Source: Malassezia japonica (Eukaryota > Basidiomycota > Malasseziomycetes > Malasseziales > Malasseziaceae). Taken from it: a stretch of 64,000 nucleotides of DNA. Below are positions 10,748 through 22,100 of the stretch, piece by piece. The notes below the pieces were generated by a model. The model saw nothing but the letters and a program-made list of their open reading frames with translations. It did no database searches and was not told where the DNA came from. The stretch covers positions 248,001 to 312,000 of the forward strand of contig NC_083378.1 in the NCBI RefSeq assembly GCF_029542785.1, given 5' to 3'. Positions within the stretch are counted from its first letter, which is position 1, and every line of letters starts with the position of its first letter. The position numbers and the translations under genes are program-made.

Positions 10748-11431
10748 ATGTCGATGCTCCGCCAGACGCTGAAGGCTGCCCGCCCTGCCCTGCGTGCCCG
10801 CGCCGCTGCTGTGAGCGAGCGCTCCGCTCTGCGTAGCGCGCGCGCCGTGCGCTCGTACGCGAGCCACGCCGGGAGCGCGGCGCCGCCGAAGAGCGACGCT
10901 CCGTGGGCGATTACTTCGCTCCTCGTCTTTGGTAGTCTCTTTGGCTGGGTGACCGTGCAGGACCCCGGATCGGAGGACCACGGTGACCACGAATCGCATG
11001 GACACAAGGAGAAGGAGCCCAAGGAGGAGGAGCCCAAGGAGGAGGAGCCCAAGGAGGAGGAGCCCAAGGAGGAGGAGCCCAAGGAGGAGGAGTCCAAGGA
11101 GGAGCCCAAGGAAGAGTCCAAGGAGGAGTCCAAGGAGGAGCCCAAGGAAGAGTCCAAGGAGGAGTCCAAGGAGGAGCCCAAGGAAGAGTCCAAGGAGGAG
11201 TCCAAGGAGGAGCCCAAGGAAGAGTCCAAGGAGTCCAAGGAGGAGCCCAAGGAAGACGCTAAGGAGTCTACGGACGAGGCCCCCAAGGACGAGCCCAAGG
11301 ACGACGCCAAGGAGGAGCCCAAGAAAGACGCCAAGGAGTCTACGGACGAGGCCCCCAAGGAGGACGAGTCCAAGAAGGACGAGTCTAGCGAGTCCAAGGA
11401 CGCCGAGTCCAAGGACACCAAGGACGAGTAA
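10748..11431 (+). CDS. Mitochondrial inner-membrane-like protein with acidic KEE(P/S) repeat tail
   Basis: I do not recognise a named family. The 227-residue product begins with an arginine/alanine-rich amphipathic stretch without acids (MLRQTLKAARPALRARAA...RSARAVRSYAS), a typical mitochondrial presequence. One predicted membrane segment follows (APWAITSLLVFGSLFGWVTV, about residues 55-74), then a histidine-rich hinge. The last two thirds are low-complexity Lys/Glu/Pro/Ser repeats: five 15-bp EPKEE units, then three perfect 36-bp units plus one shortened unit, then degenerate Asp/Ser-rich repeats. The pattern (presequence, single anchor, long charged tail) is seen in several fungal proteins of unknown role. 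The reading frame is supported by the presequence and by its single uninterrupted frame. The antisense frame across the repeat is a by-product of the repeat. Confidence 0.75.
   Translation: MSMLRQTLKAARPALRARAAAVSERSALRSARAVRSYASHAGSAAPPKSDAPWAITSLLVFGSLFGWVTVQDPGSEDHGDHESHGHKEKEPKEEEPKEEEPKEEEPKEEEPKEEESKEEPKEESKEESKEEPKEESKEESKEEPKEESKEESKEEPKEESKESKEEPKEDAKESTDEAPKDEPKDDAKEEPKKDAKESTDEAPKEDESKKDESSESKDAESKDTKDE
11015..11245 (+). repeat. In-frame minisatellite coding KEE(P/S)
   Basis: Five 15-bp units (GAGCCCAAGGAGGAG, 11015-11089) are followed by a transition unit. Three 36-bp units then start at 11105, 11141 and 11177 with identical sequence, and a 33-bp shortened unit runs from 11213. 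All unit lengths are multiples of three, so copy-number changes keep the frame. Confidence 0.9.
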
Positions 11432-13453
<2,022 letters not shown>

Positions 13454-13676
13454 ACGCCCGCAGCCGCTACTCGACGATAAGACGTTCGCGTCTCGCGCGT
13501 GTGTATCACGCATAGACTAGCGTTGCTGTCATGCATTGCTGCTATGGATAGGCTGTGCCGTTTCATTTGTGCCGCCTAGAATAGGTGGCATCAGCCTAAG
13601 TAGCCTGATCCAGTATCGACGAAGTCTCTCTTCCATTATATCGTGGGTATGTATGTATGTATCGTGGGGGTATGCT

Positions 13677-15107
13677 CTAGTCGACCGACAGGTCCTGCGC
13701 GTGCGCCGCGTGCGGATCGGGCGTGCCGCGGGGCGAGGGGAGGGGGGCAAGCCCGTCCTCGTCCGCCTCCTCGCCGTCGTGCGCAATCTCCGAGGGGTGC
13801 AACACACGGCTCTTGGACTGCTCGCCGTCGGGCCGCGCAAGGATCGCCGCACGCGCCTCTTCCATCAGCGTGTCGATGGTCTGACGGCATCGTGCGTGCA
13901 TCTCGTGCAGCTCCTCGTCCTGCTGCGCAAAGGCGCGCGCAACCTGCGCGGGAAGACTCTCCTTGTCTTGCATCTTGGTAGTCTGCAACAGCTCGGCCAG
14001 CTCGCCGCCGACCGCCTGCGACTCGAGGCCGTACACCTCGGTCGGGTCCGAGGCCTGCTCGACCTGTGCGTGGAAGATTTGCTGGCGCAGCATACGTAGC
14101 TCTTTAGCCTGCTTGAGCTTGGCCGACTCGAGCGTCGCATTGATCACCAGCAAGCTTTTGTTGGAAATCTCCAAATCCAGCAGCTTGCGTTCGTTTTTCG
14201 CATCGAATTGCTCGTTGGACGGCCGCACCTCGGGCGTCGCATGCGCGACGTGCGGCGTAAAGGGGTGTGCGTGCTGCCCGGCCGGCGTGCCGAGCGCCGA
14301 CGCGGGGGACCGGCCGTGTTCGAGGAACGAGCCGCTGAGGTCGGCCGCGCGCGGCGTCACGTCGCTGCGCGCACGCTGCACCACGGGCGCCACGGGCGCC
14401 GCTCCGACGCGGCTCTCTGGGCGCTGCTTGGAGCGGGGGGGGCTTGGCGAAAGGCGCGCATTGCGCACTTCGCTCGTCGGCGAGGTCGGCGAGCGCCGCA
14501 CGCGGGCCATGCGGTCGCTGTCTGCGGTGTTTGGCGTAGCGGACGCCGCCCACGGCCGCCCCCGGCCCTCGGGCGAGGAGCCGAGCTGGACCGGCGAGGC
14601 GCTCCGGGGCCCGTCGCCGATGCGCGACGGGCACCGCGTTGTCGTCGCCGACCGTGCCGCACGCGACGGCGCGCGCGACGGCGCGACGACACGCGCGCCT
14701 GTCCCGACGGTCGTCCCACCCGTGCTGGGCGGCGTGTCGGTCTGTGTGCGCCGCATCCCCGCCACACGTACGGTGCCCTGAAAAGCGGCGCGTCGCCCCG
14801 ACGTGTTGGCGCTTTGTGCGCGCGGCTGCGCCGGGGGCGTGGTCGTGCTAGCCGCCGCGTCTCTTGTTGTGGATGCGCGCAGCACCGGCGACGGCTGCCG
14901 CGTCTCTTGCGGCGACGCCTGGGGCGTCGGCTGTGTCCGCGCGCGGATCGGCCGTATGGAAATCGGCGCACGCGCGCGCGGCGCGGCGGGAGCTGGCGTG
15001 CTGCTCTTTCCCAGCACGCTCTGCGCTCTAGGAACGCGCACTACGTTTGTATCCACCGGCGCCGGTGCGCTCGGCGACGCGCGTGCGTCGTACCGCGTCC
15101 GCTCCAT
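13677..15107 (-). CDS. Unrecognised coiled-coil protein with Ser/Pro/Arg-rich N-terminus
   Basis: A 476-residue intronless frame. The first 300 residues are disordered in appearance, rich in Ser, Pro, Arg and Ala, with many SP/TP sites (candidate Cdk or MAPK targets). The C-terminal third holds a helical block, EQFDAKNERKLLDLEISNKS then LLVINATLESAKLKQAKELR, continuing into a second coiled-coil section (AFAQQDEELHEMHARCRQTI). The 'NKSLL.IN..LE..K.KQAKE.R.LR' pattern resembles uncharacterised fungal proteins, but I cannot name a family. The start is taken at 15107 (MERTRYDARASP); an upstream in-frame ATG at 15152 would add a cysteine-rich leader and leave only 14 bp to the previous stop. The codon pattern and coiled coil support a real gene. 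A CACGTG at 15137-15142 lies just upstream. Confidence 0.7.
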   Translation of the reverse strand: MERTRYDARASPSAPAPVDTNVVRVPRAQSVLGKSSTPAPAAPRARAPISIRPIRARTQPTPQASPQETRQPSPVLRASTTRDAAASTTTPPAQPRAQSANTSGRRAAFQGTVRVAGMRRTQTDTPPSTGGTTVGTGARVVAPSRAPSRAARSATTTRCPSRIGDGPRSASPVQLGSSPEGRGRPWAASATPNTADSDRMARVRRSPTSPTSEVRNARLSPSPPRSKQRPESRVGAAPVAPVVQRARSDVTPRAADLSGSFLEHGRSPASALGTPAGQHAHPFTPHVAHATPEVRPSNEQFDAKNERKLLDLEISNKSLLVINATLESAKLKQAKELRMLRQQIFHAQVEQASDPTEVYGLESQAVGGELAELLQTTKMQDKESLPAQVARAFAQQDEELHEMHARCRQTIDTLMEEARAAILARPDGEQSKSRVLHPSEIAHDGEEADEDGLAPLPSPRGTPDPHAAHAQDLSVD

Positions 15108-15166
15108 CCTGGCCACCGGCAAGGCACAACAACAGCCACGTGTCCTCCACATTCTAGCGCTACGCC

Positions 15167-17020
15167 CTACGAGTCGTGTTCCGATTCGGCTTCGCTGGCA
15201 TCCGAGCGGGAGCCGAGCGATGTCTCGGTTCCGGCAGGTGCGGGGATGTTGTACTTTTGGCGCACTGCCTCGAACGTCTTGAGCATTTTCCGGCGGGCGC
15301 CGAGCGCGGCGACGCCCTTGTCAATCAGCGCCTGCTCGTTCATCTGGACCATCTCGCGCCAGTTGCTTCCTTCAAAGTTCGGCGTGTACTTGTGCAGGCG
15401 GAGATGGCGCAGCCATGCGGGCACATCGTTGAGCACCGAGATGTCTGCGACCTCCTCCTCGCCCTGTGGCGTGGCGGTCACGGGCGAGCCGACGGGGTGC
15501 CGCGGGAGCGTGTTGCTGCCGGTGCTGCGCGACGGCGTTTGCGCGGGGTTGTTGAGCATCGGTGGCACGCCCGCACGCGATCCGCCGCGGCCCATGCGTG
15601 CCGACTGCTGGAATCCTGACAGGTTTTGCTGCTGCTGCAGGATCTGCTGCTGGAGGGCCAGCAGTTGGGACGAGTTCATGTTGTTCAGTCCGCCAATGGC
15701 GGCCATCGTATTCATCATTTGCAGGTTCGCGGGGTTGGACATGCCACCCGACGGGCTCTGCAGCCCGGCGAGGGTGTTGGGGCTCATGGTCGGAACGGAG
15801 AAGTTGTTAAATTGGGGGCTGCCCACGTTGGGGGGGCTGTTGGGCAGGCCGCCGGCCTGGTTATGCCAGCTCTGGCTGCCTTGGTCGTACATGGAGCTCA
15901 GCACGCCTTGCACGTTGGACTGGCTCGCGCTGCTGCGGCGCGCGCGGCTGGTGTCGCCCTCGTGCTGCGCGTCGAGCTTGGCGCTGGTATCGCCGGTCTG
16001 CGCCTGGTTCTCATCGAGCATCGACATGATCGGGGTGTTGACCATGCTCGCCCAGCTCCCGCCACCGACGCCCATCGGGGACAGCGCGTCGTCAATCGGA
16101 CCGCCGCGTGGCGAACGGGCGAGGGTGCTGTGCTCGGTCGAGCGCGGGCGTTCGCGTTGCTGGCCGCTGGGCTTCTCCTGGACGTGGTCGAGGTTGCCAC
16201 CGGTGTAGCTCATCGAGTCCATCGGGAGCGTGCCCGGCGCCGAGGTGCGGTTGTTCTTCATTTTGCTGCGCTGCGCCGCGAGCGCCGCCGAGACGTCCGG
16301 GCTCGACCCGTAGAGCGACGCCGAGTTCGGCGAGAGGAAGCCCGTGCTCTGGCGCTGGAAACCGCGCGTGCTCGGCGATGCGGCGACCGACGTAGGCGTC
16401 TTGATACCGAGCGACGCCATCTTGGACTCCAGCTGCTCGCCCACCGAGCTGTTGGCGGTGTTGGGCGAGAGGAACGCGCCCACCGGGTCGTTCCGGGCCA
16501 TTTGCTGGAGGACGGTGATAAAGAAGCGGATTTGCACCTGCGTCGACTCTTGCAGCAGGCTGTAGAGCGCTGCGGTGCGCTCCGCCTCCGACAGCACGCG
16601 GAACCACTGCTCGATAGCGCTCAGCTCCTCCTTAAAGTTTTGGTCGAGGGAGGCGGCAGCCATTTCCTCGAGCGTCGCCTCGTAGTTTTGCAAGTCCTCG
16701 AACCACTTGTCAATGACCTCCGTCTCGGGCGTGCCTTGCTGGCCCATGGGCAGCATCTCGCTGCTGGGGCGGAGGTTGCGGCTCGCCAAATTTTGGACCT
16801 GCGCATTGCTCAGACGCCCAGCGTCCGGGGTAACCTGCGCAGGCTGCGGAATACGCATGATCCCGTCGTTGGGGAGGCCCATCTTGCCATGCGAGTAGCG
16901 CATCGGGTTGCCCATGGGATTCCGCGGCGACCGCTGGTGCTCGGGGGGGTTGGGAGACGGCGTGCGATGGATCCCCGTGCCGCTAGGAGAGAATGAAGCG
17001 CGCATGCGATAGTCAGACAT
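15167..17020 (-). CDS. VTS1: Vts1/Smaug-type SAM-domain RNA-binding protein
   Basis: A post-transcriptional regulator that binds Smaug-recognition hairpins and recruits deadenylase. The 617-residue intronless product has a conserved N-terminal alpha-helical domain (VIDKWFEDLQNYEATLEEMA, AIEQWFRVLSEAERTAALYS, IRFFITVLQQMARNDP) that matches the Vts1 N-terminal module. A long Ser/Pro/Asn/Gln-rich linker has poly-Gln-like segments (LLALQQQILQQQQNL). A SAM domain sits near residues 530-600 (VPAWLRHLRLHKYTPNFEG, LIDKGVAALGARRKMLKTFE). The basic GARRK patch is where SAM-domain RNA readers contact the hairpin loop. The start at 17020 (MSDYRMRASF) is the first ATG of the frame. Confidence 0.93.
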   Translation of the reverse strand: MSDYRMRASFSPSGTGIHRTPSPNPPEHQRSPRNPMGNPMRYSHGKMGLPNDGIMRIPQPAQVTPDAGRLSNAQVQNLASRNLRPSSEMLPMGQQGTPETEVIDKWFEDLQNYEATLEEMAAASLDQNFKEELSAIEQWFRVLSEAERTAALYSLLQESTQVQIRFFITVLQQMARNDPVGAFLSPNTANSSVGEQLESKMASLGIKTPTSVAASPSTRGFQRQSTGFLSPNSASLYGSSPDVSAALAAQRSKMKNNRTSAPGTLPMDSMSYTGGNLDHVQEKPSGQQRERPRSTEHSTLARSPRGGPIDDALSPMGVGGGSWASMVNTPIMSMLDENQAQTGDTSAKLDAQHEGDTSRARRSSASQSNVQGVLSSMYDQGSQSWHNQAGGLPNSPPNVGSPQFNNFSVPTMSPNTLAGLQSPSGGMSNPANLQMMNTMAAIGGLNNMNSSQLLALQQQILQQQQNLSGFQQSARMGRGGSRAGVPPMLNNPAQTPSRSTGSNTLPRHPVGSPVTATPQGEEEVADISVLNDVPAWLRHLRLHKYTPNFEGSNWREMVQMNEQALIDKGVAALGARRKMLKTFEAVRQKYNIPAPAGTETSLGSRSDASEAESEHDS

Positions 17021-17182
17021 TACCGCGACCGACGAAGAGGTACACAGACGTCACGAGGATCCGTGCTCACCGCTCAACCAGATCTGCTTCACGCTCTCGC
17101 AGCGTGGGCGGTGTTCGTGGCGAAAATCGGTCCTGTCAGCCCGGCGGCGTTGCCACGCGTCGCTCTGTTTGGGATCTATGCA

Positions 17183-18721
17183 CTAAAAAAGACCCTGGAC
17201 CTGGCCGGAGGCGTCCAAGTCGATGTCGTAGTAGCCGGGGCGCGTGCTCAGGCCGGGCATGGTCTGCATCGCACCGCACAGGGGGTACAGGAAGCGCGCA
17301 CCGGCCGCGAGGCGCACCGAGCGGATCGGCACCGTAAAGCCGGTCGGCGCGCCTTTCAGCAGGGGGTCGTGCGAGAGCGAAAGGTGGGTCTTGGCCATGC
17401 AGATAGGCAGGTTCGCGTAGCCTTGGCGCGTGTAGGTATCGATCTGGTGGCGCGCCTCGGGTAGGACCTCGATGCCGTCCGCACCGTACATCGCCTTGGC
17501 AATCGTCTCGATCTTGGCGTCAATCGGCTGTTCCACGTCGTAGAGGAACTGGAACTGGGAGTCGGTGTCCTGGAGCTGCTCAATGACGGCCTTGGCGAGG
17601 TCCACGGCGCCTGCACCGCCGTTCGCCCAGTGGTCGGACGGGACGGCAGCGTCGGCGCCGGCCTTGAGCGCCTCTTGCACCACGAGCTGCGTCTCGGCGG
17701 GGGTGTCGGTCGCAAAGGTGTTGACGGCCACGACAACCTTGAGGCCGTGCTTCTTGGCATTGTCAATGTGCTTGGCGAGGTTCGAGCAGCCGGCACGCAG
17801 GATCTCGAGGTTCTCTTGGGTGTACACCTCGCTGAGCGGCTTGCCGGGCGACACGTCGGGGCCACCACCGTGCGACTTGAGCGCACGCACAGTCGCCACG
17901 AGCACGGTGGCATCCGGCACCAGCCCGCTCTCGCGGCACTTGATGTTGCAGAACTTTTCCATGCCAATGTCCGCGCCAAAGCCGGCTTCGGTAATGACGT
18001 AGCCGGTGCGGCTGCTCGGCTCGTTTTCCTCGCGGCCGGCGAGCTTGAGCGCAACGGCGTCGGCGAGGATCGACGAGTTGCCGTGCGCAATGTTGGCAAA
18101 GGGGCCCGCGTGCACAAAGACGGGCGTGCCTTCGAGCGTCTGCATGAGGTTCGGCTTAATCGCGTCCTTCATGAGCACGGTCAGCGCGCCGCCGGCGCCA
18201 ATGTCGTCGGCCGTGACCGGCTCGCCGGCGCGGCTCGAGCCAATGACCATGTTGCCGAGACGCTCGCGCATGTCGGCCACGTCGCGGCTGAGCGCCAATA
18301 CCGCCATGCACTCGGACGCGACGGCAATGTCAAAGCCGGTGCGGCGCGTAAGCCCTTTTTCAGTCGGCGCCTGGCCGACGGTAATGTCGCGCAGGTAGCG
18401 GTCGTTGGTATCCGTCACGCGGCGCCACGTCACCGTCTCGGGGTCGATGTCGAGACGGGCGAAGCGCGCTTTTTCCTCGTCGGTCAGCGCGTCGGGGTCC
18501 GTCTTGTCAATGCCGAGCTTGGAGAGGCGCTTGAGCATGACCGGCGCAAACGTGCGCACGCCCTTCTTCTTGGGGCACAGGCGGTCAAACAGCGCGGCGT
18601 CCTTTTGCGTCGCCTCGTGGAACATGCGCGTATCGATCGCAGCAGCCAAAAGGTTGTTGGCCGCCTGCACCGCGTGGTTGTCGCCAGTGAGGTGCAGGTT
18701 GAACTCCTCCATGGGAATCAC

Positions 18722-18757
<36 letters not shown>

Positions 18758-20060
18758 ACCAAACGTAGGGCCCTGTGATGGCTGGCGCACACACGCAAAC
18801 GCGGGCTTGCCGAGGTGCGCACCGAGCGCCTGCGCGAGACCAATCGTGGTCGTCGACTTGCCCTCGCCGAGCGGCGTGGGGGTGATGCCCGCGACGACAA
18901 TGTACTTGCCGTTGGTGCGGTGCTGCAGGCGTTCGAGCACACTGAGCGCGACCTTGGCCTTGGTGTTGCCGTAGAGCTCGAGCTCGCTCTTCAACAGGCC
19001 GATTTCTTGGGCGACGGCCCCGATGGGCTTGGGCGTCTGTGCGCGCGCAATCTCAATGTCGCTCGGCACCGGGCGCACGAGCTCGAGCGGGTTCGGCGTG
19101 GTGACCGCGCGCGGGCGCTCGGTCAGGCGGTCGGCGCGGCGCTCGGCGGCAATGTACGTATTGTCCATGAGCATCGCGACGGTCATCGGCCCGACGCCGC
19201 CCGGCACCGGCGTGATAGCCTTGGCGACCGGCTCGGCGGACGCGTAGTCGACGTCACCGACGAGGCGCTGGCCCGACTTGCGCGTCGAATCCGGCACGTA
19301 GTTTGTGCCCACGTCGATCACGACCGCGCCCGGCTTGAGCCACTCGCCCTTGACAAATTTGGGCACGCCAATCGCGACGATGAGCACGTCGGCGAGGCGA
19401 ATCAGGCTCTCGACGTCCTTCGACTTGGAGTGCACCTGCGTCACGGTGCAGTTTTTCCCGCGCAACAGGCTCACCATGGGGTTGCCGACAATATCGCTGC
19501 GGCCCATCACGACCGCGTGCAGGCCCGAGAGGTCGTCGAGGCCTGCGTCTGCGAGCAGGCGGATGATGCCCGCCGGCGTGCACGGGAAAAAGTAGGGATC
19601 GCACGCGCGCGACGAGAGCTGGCCGATGTTGAGCGTGTGGAAGCCGTCGACGTCCTTCGCCGGCTTGACCTGCTCGAGGATGCGGCGCTCCGCGTCGGCG
19701 CTGATGTGCTCGCCAAGCGGGAGCTGGATCAGGATACCGTCCACGCCGTCGTCGTCGTTCAGGCGCTCGACCTCGGCAGAGAGCTGTGCCTCGGTCGCAT
19801 CCGCCGGAAACTGCACATGCGTCGCACGGATGCCGCACTGTTCGGCGGCCTGGCGCTTCATGCGGATGTACGTCGACGAGGCGCTCTGCTCGCCCACCTG
19901 GATGATGACGAGGTGGGGCACAATTCCCTCATGCTTCGCCTTGAGCGCCGCAACGCGGTCCGCAACCGAGGCGCGAATCGAGCTGGGTGAGCAGCGATAC
20001 GTACGTAGCGAGGCGCGTGCCGTCGATCCGCTTCCCGCTAACAGCGTCTGTCGCAGACAT
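17183..20060 (-). CDS. ADE3: Trifunctional C1-tetrahydrofolate synthase
   Basis: Carries methylene-THF dehydrogenase, methenyl-THF cyclohydrolase and formate-THF ligase in one 951-residue chain, feeding purine and methionine synthesis. The N-terminal FolD-like part has [14 protein letters not shown] (with the conserved Tyr/Lys region), [25 protein letters not shown] and [16 protein letters not shown]. The ligase part has the ATP-binding [38 protein letters not shown] and [19 protein letters not shown] at the C-terminus. A 22-nt intron at 20004-19983 links [19 protein letters not shown] to [19 protein letters not shown]. No mitochondrial presequence is visible at the 20060 start, so the cytosolic enzyme (Ade3-like) is more likely than Mis1. 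Confidence 0.96.
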
Positions 20061-20244
20061 GATCGGTCTTTGAAATGTACTAGCTACACGAGTCCACGAC
20101 CCTGTCCAACGTGGCCGGGCGTAGGAAAGAGCAGTCCGAAGGAACGCGGTTGGCACCTGCAGCATGCAGCTCGCCAAGCCGGCGGGTATGTGCCGTTGGG
20201 GAATTATGAAATGCGCCGGCCGTGCCCGACGGCCGCGGCTATGG

Positions 20245-20713
20245 CTAGTTCGCCGCGTCGAAGCGCGCCTTGCTCGCGGCAAAGAGCTGCTCCTGCTGGC
20301 GCTGCAGCTCCTCTTCCGATAGCCCAGATAGCTCGAAGCGGGATGCTTTGCGTTCGCGTTCCTGCGTCAGAGAAAAGCAAAACACGCACCTTTTGGTGCT
20401 GCTTGTGGTCGTTCAGCACGTCCTGCACCTCGCGTGTGTATTTCTCAAAGCCGAGATCAATGAGCGCCTTGACGACGTGATCCGGCGCAATGGTCTTCTT
20501 CGAGTCCTTCTCGCACGCCTCGTTCGCCTCTGAGGACACGAGGTGGATAAACTCCACACAGCACTCGATCAGCAGATCGCGCGTGTCCTTCGCGCAGCTC
20601 ATGTCCGAGGGCAGGTAGTCCTGGATGAGCTTCTGGATGGTCGCCTTGGGGAGCGAAAGCTCCTCATCATCAGGCGCCGTGCTGCCACCAAAGTCCCGTT
20701 CGTCGTCCGACAT
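20245..20713 (-). CDS. NCB2: Negative cofactor 2 beta (Dr1), histone-fold TBP regulator
   Basis: A 146-residue histone-fold subunit that with NC2 alpha clamps TBP on DNA. The fold spans LPKATIQKLIQDYLPSDMSC, ARDLLIECC-type helix 2 (here DTRDLLIECCVEFIHLVSSE) and IAPDHVVKALIDLGFEKYTR. A 28-nt intron at 20389-20362 splits NDHKQHQK from ERERKASRFELSGLSEEELQ, giving the typical Gln/Glu-rich NC2 beta tail that ends ...KARFDAAN. The start is at 20713 (MSDDERDFGG). It diverges from the DAHP synthase gene across 87 bp that contain ACACGTGAC. Confidence 0.93.
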
Positions 20714-20761
20714 GCTGGACCGCGTCGCGTCGTGCGCTTCGCACGTGGGTTGCGTCGGGTG

Positions 20762-20770
20762 ACACGTGAC
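20762..20770. promoter_or_regulatory. ACACGTGAC box, NC2 beta / DAHP synthase divergent promoter
   Basis: A CACGTG core inside the 87-bp gap between divergent start codons, about 31 bp before the DAHP synthase ATG. Confidence 0.55.
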
Positions 20771-20800
20771 GAACGAGCTTCGTAGCATTTGTCAGGCACC

Positions 20801-22079
20801 ATGACGAACGAACCGACGCTGCGTGTGACGGACGCGCTGAACGAGCTCGATGACTGCCACATTAAGAGCATCAAGCCTTGTACGTGGGAAAGGCTAATGC
20901 AGTGATTCCTCCGCAGATTCTCATGGAGGAGTACCCCATGTCGATGCAGGCCGCACAGACCGTGCTCGGCGGCCGCCGCGACACCGAAGCGATCGTCAAG
21001 GGCCAGCAGGACCGCCTGATTGTCGTCATTGGGCCGTGCTCGGTGCACGACGTGCGTGCGGGTCTCGAGTATGCGCGCCGCCTCAAGGAGTACGCGGACC
21101 AGGCCAAGGATGAGCTGCACATTATCATGCGCGTCTACTTTGAGAAGCCGCGCACGACCGTCGGCTGGAAGGGTCTGATTAACGACCCGAACCTCGACGG
21201 CTCGTACCAGATCAACAAGGGCCTGCGCCTTGCGCGTGGCGTCCTGCTTGAGGTCGCCAAGATCGGCCTGCCCGCCGGCACCGAGTTCCTCGACACGATC
21301 TCGCCGCAGTACACGGCGGATCTCATCTCGTGGGGCGCCATCGGCGCGCGCACCACCGAGTCGCAGGTGCACCGTGAGCTGACCAGCGGTCTGAGCATGC
21401 CGGTCGGCTTCAAGAACGGCACGGACGGCTCGGTGACGATCGCCGTCGACGCGATCAAGTCGGCCTCGAGCGAGCACGCGTTCTTGTCGGTGACCAAGCA
21501 GGGCATCTCGGCCATTGTCGAGACTACCGTACGTGCAAAGACTCACACAGGGCAACGACAAGTGCCACGTCATTCTCCGCGGCTCCAACGCCGGCCCGAA
21601 CTACGCCAAGGAGCACGTCGAAAAGGCCGCGGCTGCGCTGGAGAAGGCGTCGCTCCCGGCGCGCATCATGATCGACTGCAGCCACGGCAACAGCGAGAAG
21701 AAGCACCAGAACCAGGTGCGCGTCGTCGAGAGCGTCGCCGACCAGCTCGCCCAGGGCGACGCCAACGCATGGAACCTCGTCGGTGTGATGCTCGAGAGCC
21801 ACCTCGAGGAGGGCAAGCAGAGCATCCCGGCGTCGGGGCCGCAGGACCTCAAGTACGGACAGTCGATTACGGACGGTACGTCGCCCTACTCACGCAGCAT
21901 GCATCGGCTGGGAGACCACCATCGAGGCCCTCGAAAAGCTCCGCGCAGGTGTGCGCGCTCGCCGCGCCAAGACGCCGCCGAACAAGCAGCCGAACGCGCC
22001 GATCAACGAGGCGGTGCTTCCTCCGCAGCACGGCACGCCGGGCTTCAACGACGACGCACTCGCGCACCTCGGCAAGTAG
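20801..22079 (+). CDS. 3-deoxy-D-arabino-heptulosonate-7-phosphate (DAHP) synthase
   Basis: First enzyme of the shikimate pathway, class I (AroFGH/Aro3-Aro4 type), 403 residues. Hallmarks are IVVIGPCSVHDVRAGLEYAR, IMRVYFEKPRTTVGWKGLIN, DPNLDGSYQINKGLRLAR, AGTEFLDTISPQYTADLISW, GFKNGTDGS, CHVILRGSNAGPNY and MIDCSHGNSEKKH. Three introns restore the frame: 23 nt (20880-20902), 22 nt (21529-21550) and 22 nt (21876-21897). The last exon gives ACIGWETTIEALEKLRAGV. Fungi usually keep Tyr- and Phe-inhibited isozymes; I cannot tell which this is. The tail extends about 40 residues beyond the enzyme core. It converges on the kinesin gene with 21 bp between stops. Confidence 0.95.
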
Positions 22080-22100
22080 ACGCATTAGTATACACGGAGT

